Shown here: in pieces, positions 26,707 to 37,600 of the stretch | Position numbering within the stretch: the stretch's first letter is position 1 | Layout: each line of letters starts with the position of its first letter | Source: Acarospora socialis | Taxonomy: Eukaryota > Ascomycota > Lecanoromycetes > Acarosporales > Acarosporaceae | Assembly (NCBI GenBank): GCA_025617375.2 | Contig: JAMYGW020000009.1 | Span: 1,178,001 to 1,242,000 of the forward strand | Reading direction: 5' to 3' | DNA: 64,000 nt | Translations under genes and position numbers: made by a program | Notes under the pieces: model-generated | The model's database searches: none | What the model was told of the DNA's origin: nothing | What the model saw: only the letters and a program-made list of their open reading frames with translations

Positions 26707-29700
26707 ATGGCTGCGTCGCGCAGGGGTCCGTTGATGAGAGATCAGTGGAGATCTGAAGACGCAGATTCAGATAGACAGAGAGACAAGGACGGAAATCGTG
26801 ATCGCAGTCATCGTCGGCAGCGTTCACCTGGATCTACGAGACGTGGGCCGGCCACTGATCGGGAATTGAAGGCCAGAGGTGAAGGTGACACCACCGATCC
26901 ATCCGTATCTCGATCTAAGGTCAAGTTACGAGACAGAAGCTGGGAGCGTGGAAGGCCCCAAACACACACTTCACTGCAGCTGCCCTCCTCAGAAGACGAG
27001 GCTGCTTTGCGTGAGGTCAAGCGTTCTCGGGATTTGGGCGAAGAAAGATCCTCAGAGAGGTACAGACGACAGCAAGAGTCACTTCCTCCGGTCAAGCGTC
27101 GACGTACACGCAGTACTTCTGCACATCGCGATCACCGTCGGGGCCAGAAGCGTGGAGCAAGCCGTAGCCCGAAGCGATCTTATCGTTCCGATAGACCATC
27201 CAGCAGACATCGTGCTCGTGCATATTCCCCACGCCGCTCGCCTGTTAGAAGACATCCTTTAAGGCATCACAACGACCGTACACCATCTCCTGACCGGTCC
27301 ATCTTCGGCTCGTACGCGCCTTCATCCTATCATCGTCGCTCGAGGTCACCTGCGCCTAGGAAAGTTCGGTCTTCGCTAAGCCGGAGGCTATCTCCATATC
27401 CTGACCGCACGGAAAAGGATAGACACGAAGCTTCGCCACAACCTCACTCGCACAGAAGACGCTCGTCTCCAAGCCGGCATCGTTTTTCAACGAAAATACA
27501 TTCGCGGGAAGCTTCTTCCCTTCGTCGCGCATCTCCGAACAGTAGCAAGATCTCAGCTGCCCCAAGACGACACTCGCCTTCTCATTCCCATCGAAAGCTT
27601 CATCTATCCCGACATTCCAGGCAGTCTTCACGCTCACCGAGCTCTGGGAGGACTTCCAACCGACTGGGAAACGAGATGCGGGCCACCAGACCAATACAGT
27701 CTATCTTGGAGGATGAGAGCCGGCAACCGTCACCGCCGCGACCCATTCCGAGCTTCGATGCGGATAGCTCAGGCTCTATAAATGATGACACTCACATGAG
27801 GGAGGCATTCCCAATGCATGGTATGAAGGCTACGGACATGCAGTCTACGCCGCGCCCACGGCGGCCTAATATCGATACCCGACAGTCATATGCAACTTCG
27901 CCACAGTATATGACGCCCAACTCTTCGCATCACGGCTCTCCGCAATCAGGGTCGCCATTCGGAACTAGTAGAGGAGGATGGGGGGCCCAACAGCAGCATT
28001 TCCATGGTCAACATGGGTAAGCAGTCTGCTCTTAAATTTCAGCTCTATCAAACAGCTGACTTGAAAGACAACACATGCATGGCTACTCTCCGCCATTTCG
28101 ACAAAACAGCTATCCCCCGCCTAGCGCCCAACAAGGCCAATACTACGCTAATAATCATCACACTCAATATGGTGGCCCTCATCAGCAGATGCAACCCGGC
28201 TTTCAGAATCAGTCATACAGAGGGCATCATACAGGATTTCGCAGCAATCATTTCAATCCAGTCCAGGACCGTCGTTATTCTGGCCCTGGACCTCAAAGCT
28301 TTGCAGTACATGCTCCACGTGGACGTGGTGGGCATTTCCAGAACTTACAATGGACTGCTACCGGTGGGAGTAGAGGACGTGGACAATCCGACCAGTCTCC
28401 AGGTGGGTCGTACAAGCAGGGGAAGTCGCAATCACCGAATCAGGTTCAAATACAACCTCTCGAGCAGCCCGCTGCACCGTCTACCCAGTCTGAAGAAGAC
28501 GACAACCCTTTTCGGCCTTCCAAAGACTTGCAGGTAGAAGACCAAAGTGGCAAGGATGGAGCTGCCCAGAATGGAAGCACTCCGGAGGTGAATAATATGT
28601 TGCCACCAGCGCGAGATCCTCCTGCAGAGCCTCAAGCCAAAGAAGGGTCGAAGTTTAGTTTCGCTTTCAAGGCCAAAACTGTACCTCCACCGGCACCGAA
28701 GCCAGTTCCGGACCTTGCACAGAAGATGAGGGAATCTTCAGCACGAGGAGATGGTTTGAAGACGAAACCTACAGCCACACAACACATCACTGCTGTCGAT
28801 GCATCACCAGCACGAGCTCGCTCTAATCCACGATTCGAACGCCGAGATGACCGTCGAGATGACCGACGTGATGATCGAAGAGACAGTGGCAGAGCTCGTG
28901 AGTATCGCGATGACCGTCGCCCAAGGGAGGACTACCGATCTGATCGAGATCATCGAGATCGTACTAATCGCCGCCCTGATAATCGGCCTGGACGTCGACC
29001 GGAACGCAGTCCAGAACCAAAGAAAGAGAAGAGGATTTTGAAGCGCCTGAAACCCAGACCGACCCTTTCTGAAGACTTTGCAGCCTCTGACTCTGTGTAC
29101 TTCCGCAAGCCTGGGAATGAGTCCGTTGTTGGTTCTGGCACGTACGGAAAGGTCTTCAAAGCCATACATGTTTACACTAAAAACAAGGTCGCTCTGAAGA
29201 AGATACGCATGGAGGGTGAACGAGATGGCTTTCCAGTCACTGCGGTTCGAGAAATCAAGCTTCTCCAATCGCTGAAGCATGACAATGTCGTTTGTCTGCA
29301 GGAAGTTATGGTGGAGAAAAATGACTGTTTTATGGTTTTCGAGTACCTGTCGCACGATCTCACGGGGCTTCTAAACCATCCGACCTTCAAGCTCGACCAT
29401 TCACATAAGAAGCATCTGGCGAGGCAACTTTTCGAAGGCCTTGACTACCTCCATCGTCGTGGTGTACTACATCGTGATATCAAAGCAGCAAACATTCTCA
29501 TCAGCAACGAAGGTCAACTGAAACTTGCTGATTTTGGTCTCGCCCGCTTCTTCGCCAAACGCCGTCAACTGGATTACACCAATCGAGTCATCACCATCTG
29601 GTATCGACCCCCTGAGTTACTCCTAGGTGAAACGCAATACGGCCCGGCTGTTGACATCTGGAGTGCTGCTTGCGTCCTCGTTGAGATTTTTACCAAGCAC

Positions 29701-30281
29701 GCCATCTTCCCTGGCGATGGCGGTGAGATCAATCAGCTGGATAAGATCTATAACGTCCTCGGTACACCAACGAAGTCAGAATGGCCGGGCTTGGTGGATA
29801 TGGCCTGGTTTGAGTTGCTGAGGCCGGCTGAAAGGAAGCCGAACGTGTTCGCTGAGAAGTACAAGGAGCGACTTACCCCTGCGGCCTTTGAGCTATTACA
29901 GGCCATGTTTCTGTACGATCCGGCCAAAAGGCCAACGGCAGGCGATGTCTTGGAGCACCCATACTTCATGATAGAAGAACCGGCGCCGAGGCAAGCCATT
30001 GAGTAAGTCGCTTCTACCGTATTGCCTCAAGGCCCGTCAGTCTGTTTACTAATAACATCTTCTGTAGGCTCAAAGATCTTGAAGGTGACTGGCACGAATT
30101 TGAGTCAAAGGCCTTGCGTAAAGAGAATGAGCGTAGAGACAAGGAAGCGAGACGGGCGGTGCGGCAGGAAGAGCATCAGCGGGAGAAGGAGAAGAGAAGG
30201 GCGAGCGTAGCCGCTCCGGTGGAGAGGGAACCAAAGAGGCAGAGGCCGAGCTCGTCACACGGTGGTAGTGATGCACCTTGA
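26707..30281 (+). CDS. ctk1: CTD kinase catalytic subunit Ctk1/CDK12-like, with long RS-rich N-terminus
   Basis: Cyclin-dependent kinase that phosphorylates Ser2 of the RNA polymerase II CTD during elongation. Exons are about 26707-28016, a second from near 28064 to 30005 and a last from near 30068. The first 650 residues are disordered: Arg/Ser-rich (SRSPKRSYRSDRPSSRH and similar), then Gln/Tyr-rich, then RDDRR repeats near 28845-28925. The kinase domain follows: GSGTYGKVFKA, the Lys in VALKKI, a PVTAVRE helix (PITAIRE class), HRDIKAANIL, DFGLARF, and the T-loop YTNRVITIWYRPPELLLG. The C-terminal tail after the last intron is Lys/Glu/Arg-rich. The first in-frame ATG is 26707; a further upstream exon cannot be excluded. 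The total is about 1,160 residues. Confidence 0.94.
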
Positions 30282-30563
30282 CGGGCCCCTGCAGTGTCCA
30301 TGATGCTTCCGTGCTCAAGCCGAAATTTGCACCCAGACATCTGTGCTCCGAGAGCAGATCAATGTACCTGTGCAACCTCCAATCTTGAATGCAGCGCATC
30401 AGAGTCTGAGAGTTTAACATTGGGTTGGCGCACAATAGGTCATCAGCATTAAGGACGTGTGTTACGATGTCCGCATTGGGAGCATATTATCTATATAGGT
30501 CTATCCTTTCACTCAAGCGCGAGCATAACCCGCTTGGTCAGCGTACTCTTTCCACCCAAACAA

Positions 30564-32940
30564 TCAATCCGCTTTGACAACTTTCTTCCCGGCCCGTGCC
30601 TCCCACGCCATGACATTCTCCTCGATCTTCTTGTACGGCCAGGAGAAGTTCGGGTAGAGGAAAGGTCGAAGATCGTAACGGTTGTCGTCCGGCGAGTACT
30701 GTTCGGCATGGTAGGCCGGCGTCAAGACGGTCATCTTGTGCCGGTTGATGCTGTAGAACCAGAAGAACCGCCTCGTCTTCTCGTATATCTCTCGGGGTCC
30801 CAACCGATCGGACCACATGTGCAACAGTTTCTCGTACATTCCCCACGGGCCCATCTTGGATACTTTGCGCAAGCGACCGAACACGGAAAGTTCGTCGTAG
30901 GTCATGCCCATGTCTACTTCGTCCGACTGCACGTACGTTTGCGTGAAGGGTTCCAATTCGGCGGTTGGTATGGCGGTGAGGAAGGAGGTCAGGATGGGGA
31001 GGTCGAAAGTGGTCCGTGCGTAGGCGATGAAGGATTTCAGGTCCGTTTTGGAAATGCCACCGATCGGATTGATGTCACTGCTCGAGCAGTCGTACTTGGT
31101 CAAATAACCGCGGAGGCACTCATCCACGTTTGCGCTTCCAAGGACCAGGAGCGAGCCGCCGTTGCGGCGCTTGCGGACGGTGGGTAGGAGCTGGGCGAAG
31201 AGGTAGGCTATCACCATGCGGAGGCGGGCTTGGATATTCTGGAGAGCTAAATTCTCGGTTTGGCTGCCGCCGTGGACTTTGAAGCGCGGCCGGAAGTCAG
31301 TCACGAGGCTGAAGAGGTTCGTCAGGGCCGATACTACGCTATCCATGTTCAAGTCGACGTGGTACGCTCCAATCTCAGTGGCAAGTGCTTTGGCTCTACT
31401 GCGTGTGTCCTTGCTAGAATTCGTTGTGCCCATGAAGCAGGTATGGAAGATTCGGTTACAGACGTCCTGGGGTCTCTTTGGCAGCCATTTGGAAGACTCT
31501 GGCTCGCCGCATATTCTCCTGACGTCTTTGATAACCTGTTCGTTCCCCTTCTCTACAGCCTCGACGACCAGCCGACACATCGAAAATACGATGGTTGCAG
31601 TCGCGCAGCTATCGATGCCACCGCTAAGCGGGATGAAGAAACCCGCCGCACCACCACATCTTCTAAGGTAGTCCCATAGCCAGCAGGCGGGCCCTAGCGC
31701 AATCTCTTCTTCCGGCTGGTGATAGCGGATTTTAATCTCATCAGACGGGCCAACGCTCGGATCCAGATCGCCTGCTCTCTTCGACAGCCTCGCATTAAGT
31801 TCGAGACGTTGGTAAGATGGTGCGTGTGTGGCTTGCAGGCCTCTGCTCGGCGAACTACGGAAGCTCCTCACATCTTCCAGGTCAACTGTTGCGGTAATGA
31901 CTTCCACATCGTTGAGGGAGAACTGAGATCCCTGAGCGACGATCCTGCCATTGATGATAATCATCGCACATCCATCATAGTAGAGCCGGTCGCCATCGCA
32001 CCCTTGCTGATTCGAGTAAAGATATATGCCACCTGCCTAGCGAGACGTTGCATCAGTTCGATGAACACCCAAACCTCGTGGGCAAAGCTCCCAACCTTCC
32101 TCGTAGCCTCCAATATGAGATTAACGCGGGTATGGAGCTTCCGTAGCTCGTGATGGCTCCCACTAGAATTGGTGAACATCTCCACTCCGTTCAAGCCCAT
32201 ATGTGCGTGCGGACTAGGTTTTCCATCAGTCAGCCCCTCTGCTCGAGTCAACACTCCTGTCCCAGTGCTGCACACCTGTCCGGCGTGAAAAGCTCCTCGC
32301 ACGTTTCCGCCCCCAAACAAGTATCCCTCGTACTGATCACGGCATCACCGAAGGGAACCTTCTCTTGGCCAGTGATATCACCAACAATTTTTTCCAAGTA
32401 GTACTCCTCGACATATCTGGGACGTTGCCAAGGTGTGAAATACCTCATCTCGCGGTAGTTGCCATCATTCGCCAGCCATATCTTCGGTCGAATGAGGAGA
32501 AGCTTGCGATCGTGGACGAGCACACGGCAGTTGTAGCGCACGTTCCGGTGTCTGACGGGCATTCCGATGTCCAGCAGTATATCCTGGCAGTCCTCATGAT
32601 CGATGATCTTGGCAAGCATCTCCCAGGCATGCAAGAAGGTATCCCCCTCGAGGAAGTGGTCCAGACAGCCATACCCGGTGATCTGATTGACGTTCAGATT
32701 GTCCTCCTACCAACAGAGATTCGCATTTCGGGTACACCTTACCTCCAGTTCAGGTCCCACTCGTAGCGTCGCTCCAGCCGCTTTAGCCAAGCGGATGCTC
32801 TCAATGATTCGATCCTTGTTACCTTCAAAATCCAGAGCCCATTGATTCAGAGAGCTACCAATCAGTCAACGCGACTGGTGGTGATGACAAGGTAGGATCA
32901 TCGGAGCTCACCATGTGGCGAGAGTGGCCAAGTGTCCCAT
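30564..32940 (-). CDS. qns1: Glutamine-dependent NAD+ synthetase
   Basis: Makes NAD from nicotinic acid adenine dinucleotide, ATP and glutamine. The N-terminal nitrilase-type glutaminase is built from small exons: [37 protein letters not shown] (catalytic Glu), [19 protein letters not shown] (catalytic Lys) and [20 protein letters not shown] (nucleophile Cys). The synthetase part has the ATP loop [17 protein letters not shown], and later [21 protein letters not shown] and [12 protein letters not shown]. Introns near the start (GTGAGC...GGTAG), in ITGYG, at PDS and at [19 protein letters not shown] all restore conserved text. The length of about 700 residues is normal. It is convergent with ctk1 and divergent from the questin-oxidase gene. 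Confidence 0.97.
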
Positions 32941-33492
32941 AACGGCGAGGGTGAGAGAGAATTGAACCAATAAAGCTTATGAGATTGTTATTACTTACTC
33001 GATATTGTTATCATTTCAAACGAGAAGTCAACAGACCGCCAAGCTGTGCTGTGTGGGCTGGGACCAGGCGGGGTGCTTCGGCAGCGGAGATAAGTAATAC
33101 CGGCATCGGCTATACGGTAGAGTATGTACTTCGTACACAGTACTCTAACTTACTACCTAGGTATGGTCGTGACGGGAAGATGGAACTCCGCCTCCGGACT
33201 TACGTAAGTGTCAGCTTACCCTTATTTACGTGATGTAGGTCCTGTTCATCATCGAGGAAGATAAACCATGATAGTACTTCAATGAGCAAAGGTCACCATG
33301 TTATGATCATACGCTACATCTTCCGCAACTACAGGTCTAGATATCTCATCCCACTTTCGTCGTATGTAACGAGGGTCTATGCTTCCCCGCCCGTTCTGTC
33401 TGTCGAGCACAGCTGCTTTGCAGTACCAATCCCGTTCGCGGATACCATTCATCGTTACCTCCAGAGTGTCTGCTGTCAATCTTCACCGAACA
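32941..33492. promoter_or_regulatory. Divergent promoter of qns1 and the questin-oxidase gene
   Basis: A 550-bp spacer with one perfect TACCTAGGTA at 33154-33163 and AGTACTCTA at 33139-33147. A possible upstream start for the next gene lies at 33379. Confidence 0.5.
33154..33163. repeat. TACCTAGGTA palindrome, copy 2
   Basis: Exact copy of the 10-mer at 2374, again between two divergent genes. Confidence 0.8.
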
Positions 33493-35283
33493 ATGGCAAC
33501 CTCCTCCCGAGTCCAGCTCTCGACGAAAGACTGCGGCGTGTATCATCGCCCGCGCATCAGCGCTGAGTCGGCCGCGAAAGGATCAGAGGTTCTGCAAGAG
33601 AATCATGATCACCATCATATTTTCTTCAATCAATCGGGCTTTCACAGTACGTCGTCTTCCTTCATCAATGTGCCCGTGCTGGACATCTACCTCCAATGGA
33701 TTATCGGAGGATAACCCTACTCCTTGGGTTCTACGCTGTTTTCGGTATATAGTCGCGTTATATGCTCTTCACATCCTCTTCCCGTCCATGTTTATCTGCT
33801 TCGCCCGATTGTGAAGAGATGGCTCTCTTTGTTATTCATGTTGCCTCGTACTCATGCCCTAGCAAGCCGAGCCGACATGATCAGTGTCACCACATGCAAG
33901 TCGCCGCGGGCATCCGCAATCATACTGAAAACTAAAACACGTTTTTGTAGATCACATCGCGCACCACATCCTTACGCTCTACGCTTTAGCTGCCCCCCCT
34001 GCCATCCTCCAAAAGCAGTACGACAATAATAAATCCTACCAGCGGCCAACCCTCCCGCTAGAAACGCGAGTGGTGCAAGATTTACACGACCACTCCAAAT
34101 ATCATGATTACCTTGGGAATGAGAAATACTATCCTGACTTTCTTGTTTTCTTCCAACAGGAAATAGACAAGAAAGGATGGGAGGCCGTCATCAACGAGTA
34201 CGTGCTCAAGGGTGACGAACTTGCTGATGATATGCTGGCAAGGATGTACGCAGGTGAGTACATGCCCGACTGTCGGGATCACACGTAGTGACCGATCACT
34301 GTACAGGCTTCCTTCATCCGCTGATTCACCTGGGCTTCGGCGTCGAATTCAAGCAGCCCGCCATCATCGCGGAAGCTCTTGCAGAAGCCGCTTCTCATGA
34401 TATCTGGATCTCGGCATTTTTGCAGGGGGCGGAGAAGGCAGCCAAGGGCAAGGGAAGCTCCAAGTCAATGGTGGAACTGCTCGACGAGATTCGTGCGGAT
34501 CAGAAGCTGAGCACTGCTGCACACTGGGATGACGGCAACAAGATCAGAGACGGGATCATGAAGCGGGCTCCTGAGGAGATGATCAAGTATGCTAGTCAGT
34601 GGATAGTGGAACCCGATCAGTTGGAGGAGAAGACGGCGGAGATGATCAATGCTGCCGGTATATCTGACCATTCATGTTCTTGCGCGCTGCGTTGACTGAT
34701 GTCTCTAGTCTACTATACCGGTGGGGCGCAACATCCTCCCAAGCAGATCAAATTCGACTTCTATTACATGCACTGCGTCAACTGCTCCATCTTCTTCTCC
34801 ACCTTTCTCAAGCAACCATGGATTAGCCAAAGCAACAAGGTCCGTCTCCTCGAATGGAAGGGCCGGCTCGACTTGTGCATGTACGCATCACGCCGCTCGC
34901 CGAAGCCACTGTTAGACGAAATTATCAACTATCAGCCCAAAGTGCCGACAAATACTAGCGACGACCCTTGGTTGAGAATCTTTCAGCGAGCTATGGAGAA
35001 AGACGATGATGGACACATGGCTAAACTCGCGAGAGCATTGGCGCATGGGGAGCAAGTCTGCAAACCTTACGAAGATCGAGATAGCTTCCGGATCAAAGGT
35101 AAAATGTGGCCGCAGCTAGGGCATATGGGTAAGCATCAACGAATCTCACCCTTCGATTGACAATCACTGATTGCGTGGGTAGCCATTGATTCCGTCGAAG
35201 ATACTGGTGCCGAGTGGGTCCGATCGGCCGGGTTTGACGAGGCTTGGAGGGATTACGAAGACAGACCTCGGGCGCAACTGTGA
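33493..35283 (+). CDS. Questin-oxidase (Baeyer-Villiger type, AflY/GedK/MdpL) family protein
   Basis: Members of this family (PF14027, questin_oxidase) cleave anthraquinone rings in geodin, monodictyphenone and aflatoxin pathways; others have no known role. Five exons are joined by introns, the first unusually long at about 306 nt (33646-33951). Family text includes NQSGFHNHIAHHILTLYALA, VVQDLHDHSKYHDYLGNEKY, ADDMLARMYAGFLHPLIHLG, GVEFKQPAIIAEALAEAA, DFYYMHCVNCSIFFSTFL and the C-terminal KMWPQLGHMAIDSVE. ATG 33493 has a good context. An in-frame ATG at 33379 would add 38 residues with several Arg and no acidic residues, like a mitochondrial leader. No polyketide synthase or other secondary-metabolism gene is near, so its substrate is unknown. 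Confidence 0.88.
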
Positions 35284-35836
35284 TGCGACGCGAGAGTTCT
35301 TGCACCAGTACCGTGTTGGCAGCATTTGGACGGGATGGGGTTAAGAAATAGTCAGAGGACCGAGGCATCTGGGAGTCTCGAAATCGTGCAGTTTGGGAAT
35401 AGGGGCCAGAAGGGGGTTCGTGTAACGTGTAGATCTAGCACTCTATCACTGAGCTCTTTTACAACTACTAGAACGACCATACCGTACAAGGGCCCTTAAA
35501 CCATTGCGTGACATTCGAGAATCAAGCATGACTCCGCTCTCGCAATGTAGTCCCTCACCGTCTGGTGACGAAGAGTGGCATACCAAGATAGACCAGGCCG
35601 TGTCAAATTTTCTCGCAAAATGTCTGGATGTCAAATTGGACCTCTTTTAACTAGAGCGAGTAACGGTTGGGGGTTTAAGCATATGATCGTAGTGAAGCGC
35701 TATCTCCATCCGACCGTGCCATGGAGCTTGAAATGATGCCCTGGTGAGATCAACTCGCGCTGCATCCCAAAGAGCTCCCTTCTTCCAGCGCCTCCGTATC
35801 CATCACCGCCCGAAACCCGATACACCGTAGTAAAAC
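35284..35836. other. Convergent spacer
   Basis: About 550 bp between two stop codons. It should hold both 3' UTRs. No gene or repeat is seen. Confidence 0.5.
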
Positions 35837-37063
35837 TTAGTCAGACCAGAACCAACCTTTCCTCTTACTCCCCTTGCCATCCCCGCCGGCAGTACTCGAG
35901 TCAATATTCCAGCCTTGGGGTGACGATACAGCCCGATCGATATATTGGTTGTTGCTCTGTGTGGTGTGAACGGTCTCGGTGCTCTCTTCCCGGCCATCGG
36001 CAAATTTCTTCTTGAGCATGACTTTGGTGTGGACGCTGCCATCTGGCATCACCTTGCGCTCCGTGGTCGTGAGGGCCGATATAACGCTCGGGCTTTCTGT
36101 CATATTCGATAACCCAGGGGTTTCACGATTGGAAGACGATGAAGCAGGTCCAGTAGCGTTACTGTTGGTCGCAGCCGTTCCTGTCACTGGTGTCCGTGAC
36201 GAAGCGAAAAGGCGCTCATAAAGATCCAGCTCGGTCGCCGCATCCTCTTCGGCATCACTTTCGGGATGCCTGGTATCGGATTCCATCGCCATATGATCGC
36301 CTCGCGCTTGAGATCTACCTTCGTCATCGATCCTCTTCCACCCTCCTGCGAGGCCGTGCGCCAGAAGTGCGGCTACCCAGTCGCCGGCACCCTGATCCTG
36401 ATCTCGGGTCTGCTCTCGTGGCATCTTGAGAAGCCCTTGGCCCGCTTGAACGGCGAGCAGATCCTCGAAAGCATCCCTCCATCTGGAGCCGTGCTCTCGT
36501 AAGTGTTCGTACTGCTCAAGTCGCAAAGGAGAGTAAGGGCTGAAGATCACATATTCAAGGGGCCACGCTGCTTGGAAGGCATTGCCGAAGAGTCCTCTTG
36601 GGAACATTCCACGCTGAAAAGGCAAGTCATCGCCAAGATTCAACGGAGGAAAGAATGCGTAATCATGGTAATGCCGATGATGACCGTCGGATAGTCCGGC
36701 TGGATGCCTGGACTCTCGTTGATGATTCCCCGATAGGGGATCAATGTTTGCGGAATTCTTGACCGGTGTACCTATTGTGTCACTCTCCAGGTGATGCTGT
36801 CTTGTCCTCCGCTGGTCTGAACCATCGCCAGAGCTTGAAGAGGCTCCGTCCGCCATTTCATTCTCCTGCCGTCGAACTTGATGCTCTTCAGATTGAAGCC
36901 ACCGCTCGTTCGACGGATGGGGTTTGAGAGCCGATGGCAGACCTATTAGACCTTGTAGGAGAGAGGATATTTGTTCGTCGGCGTAGCGGCGAAACACAAT
37001 GAACGGGTTCTGTTCCTCATCGGCTTGACGGTTTCGATCGCAGTCATCCTTGGAGTCCGCCAT
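35837..37063 (-). CDS. HAX1-like acidic disordered protein
   Basis: A single-exon gene of 408 residues. It begins with a polar stretch and a short helix (NPFIVFRRYADEQISSLLQGLIGLPSAL). A long Ser/Asp/His-rich middle follows, with aromatic islands (YAFFPPLNLGDDLPFQRG, PLEYVIFSPYSPLRLEQYEH). Near the C-terminus is TTTERKVMPDGSVHTKVMLKKKFADGREES, the kind of beta-hairpin seen near the end of HAX1-type proteins, then GSKRKGWFWSD. In animals HAX1 is a mitochondrial anti-apoptotic partner protein; whether the fungal protein shares this role is not known. The assignment rests on layout and on the PDGSV...KKKFADGRE motif, so it is tentative. There is no signal peptide or membrane segment. Confidence 0.7.
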   Translation of the reverse strand: MADSKDDCDRNRQADEEQNPFIVFRRYADEQISSLLQGLIGLPSALKPHPSNERWLQSEEHQVRRQENEMADGASSSSGDGSDQRRTRQHHLESDTIGTPVKNSANIDPLSGNHQRESRHPAGLSDGHHRHYHDYAFFPPLNLGDDLPFQRGMFPRGLFGNAFQAAWPLEYVIFSPYSPLRLEQYEHLREHGSRWRDAFEDLLAVQAGQGLLKMPREQTRDQDQGAGDWVAALLAHGLAGGWKRIDDEGRSQARGDHMAMESDTRHPESDAEEDAATELDLYERLFASSRTPVTGTAATNSNATGPASSSSNRETPGLSNMTESPSVISALTTTERKVMPDGSVHTKVMLKKKFADGREESTETVHTTQSNNQYIDRAVSSPQGWNIDSSTAGGDGKGSKRKGWFWSD

Positions 37064-37600
37064 TGTTTTCGAATCTATGTAGGGCAGTTATGAAGTTGTG
37101 TTGGGACTGGTGTTGTTGTACAATCAACAGATTCGGTGGCGGGGACCGCAGAACAGACCAGTCGCGCGATTGGTTGGCGCCTGGATCTGAACAACCGGCA
37201 ACTGGACGCAGGGAATATACTCCGTACTTGTCCGCGTCGTTCTCACTACCTGCAGACTGCGTCAAGTAAGGTACATGCAATTATGGTAATTCAGCTAGTC
37301 ATACGGAGTACTCGTACACATAATGGAAGGTCCGTCCTTCCTCCTCTCCATCCAACGCGGGTTCCCTACTTAAGCCGATCTGGTATCGATAAGCTTTGGT
37401 GGGGTAAAGCGAAAATCTACCTTGTACGAGTACGAGTAGAAGATCTACAAAAGGTTTGAGGCTGAACATGACGTTGATTACCAATATCGGCTCATCAGGC
37501 CTTTGAACAATATTTAATTTGCACCTTCAAACGCCCAATCTACCTCATATCTACATACCCTTACTATTCATTGACTTGCCTGACCTTGGCTCTCGCCGGT
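37064..37600. promoter_or_regulatory. Divergent promoter of the HAX1-like and npy1 genes
   Basis: A 540-bp spacer between head-to-head genes. It contains TACTCCGTAC near 37215 and its near-inverse TACGGAGTAC near 37305, a motif pair common in ascomycete spacers. No gene is seen. Confidence 0.5.

Noticed and set aside
30459-31187. 242-codon plus-strand open frame
   Set aside because: It is antisense to the conserved synthetase exon of qns1, whose motifs and splices are certain; the frame's text matches no family.
30000-34000. Secondary-metabolite cluster around the questin-oxidase gene
   Set aside because: No polyketide synthase, transporter, P450 or cluster regulator is within the window; neighbours are housekeeping genes.
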